From Doris montereyensis (Eukaryota > Mollusca > Gastropoda > Nudibranchia > Dorididae), in the NCBI GenBank assembly GCA_037039925.1, contig JAXRKP010000041.1, positions 272,501 to 336,500 on the forward strand: a stretch of DNA of 64,000 nt. The letters run 5' to 3'. A model generated the notes under the pieces. That model saw only the letters and a list, made by a program, of their open reading frames with translations. It was not told the origin of the DNA and searched no databases. Each line of letters begins with the position of its first letter. The first letter of the stretch is position 1. Position numbers and translations under genes: made by a program. Below, in pieces: positions 63,703 through 64,000 of the stretch.

Positions 63703-64000
63703 AATAATAAAAATTCTTGTCAATGCTCTTGGGAGATGAGGCTGAGGATGATGAAATGGGTCTTAATATGAAATGAGTGTCGGGAAGGAAGAATTTGCAA
63801 TAAGAAATTCTGAAATTTCTCATCTGTCTTATGACAGTTTTTACAGTAAAGTAAATTTAAGAAAAAAAAACAATTTAAATTGTAACTGAAAGCATCATTT
63901 TTGCTGTTAACATGACAAAATTCTTTACTTGTTTTCTCTCCTGTCCTTTCAAATATAAAATTTGGAAAATGTCAAATGTTTTTCTTAATTTTTATACCCC

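Overview
The window is nuclear DNA from an animal. It has GT-AG introns, tRNA-derived SINEs, AT-rich unique sequence and an extreme load of microsatellites and minisatellites. It holds two confidently recognised multi-exon genes (RFC5 and KSR) and one probable terminal exon (LIAT1-like). The gene content only says bilaterian. The (TC)n/(GA)n abundance and repeat style suggest a mollusc, perhaps a gastropod, but that is a guess.

Layout. 1-22 kb is nearly gene-free: blocks of (TC)n, (TAG)n, (TTC)n and (TA)n alternate with minisatellites of about 25, 48, 66, 62-65 and 31 bp. There is also a head-to-head pair of tRNA-derived SINEs at 3.2-3.6 kb. A terminal exon at 22147-22844 (+) resembles LIAT1, ligand of the arginyltransferase ATE1. 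23.7-28.3 kb holds a SINE running into a 36-bp minisatellite that degenerates to about 29 bp. A second, 42-bp minisatellite follows, enclosed by inverted terminal sequences. 31.0-45.8 kb (-) is the complete ten-exon RFC5 gene (replication factor C subunit 5, clamp loader), coding for about 331 aa once three one-base lesions are discounted. Its introns carry a dispersed ~140-bp repeat, a 25-bp minisatellite and a non-LTR reverse transcriptase remnant. 46.36 kb to beyond the right edge (+) is the 5' half of a KSR gene (kinase suppressor of Ras): the N-terminal CC-SAM region, Ser/Pro-rich linker and the start of the C1-type zinc finger. The kinase domain lies outside the window.

RFC5 and KSR are divergent, with 568 bp between start codons. 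As I recall it, human RFC5 and KSR2 are also adjacent and divergent on chromosome 12, so this may be an ancient gene pair. The most interesting item is a second exon at 63251-63334. It encodes an alternative version of the first half of the KSR C1 finger, with the same phase at both ends and the same cysteine spacing as the exon at 61188-61268. This suggests mutually exclusive splicing of the KSR C1 domain.

All three genes contain apparent frameshifts in otherwise well-conserved exons, several at homopolymers. The likeliest cause is uncorrected long-read indels, so conceptual translations from this sequence must be handled with care.
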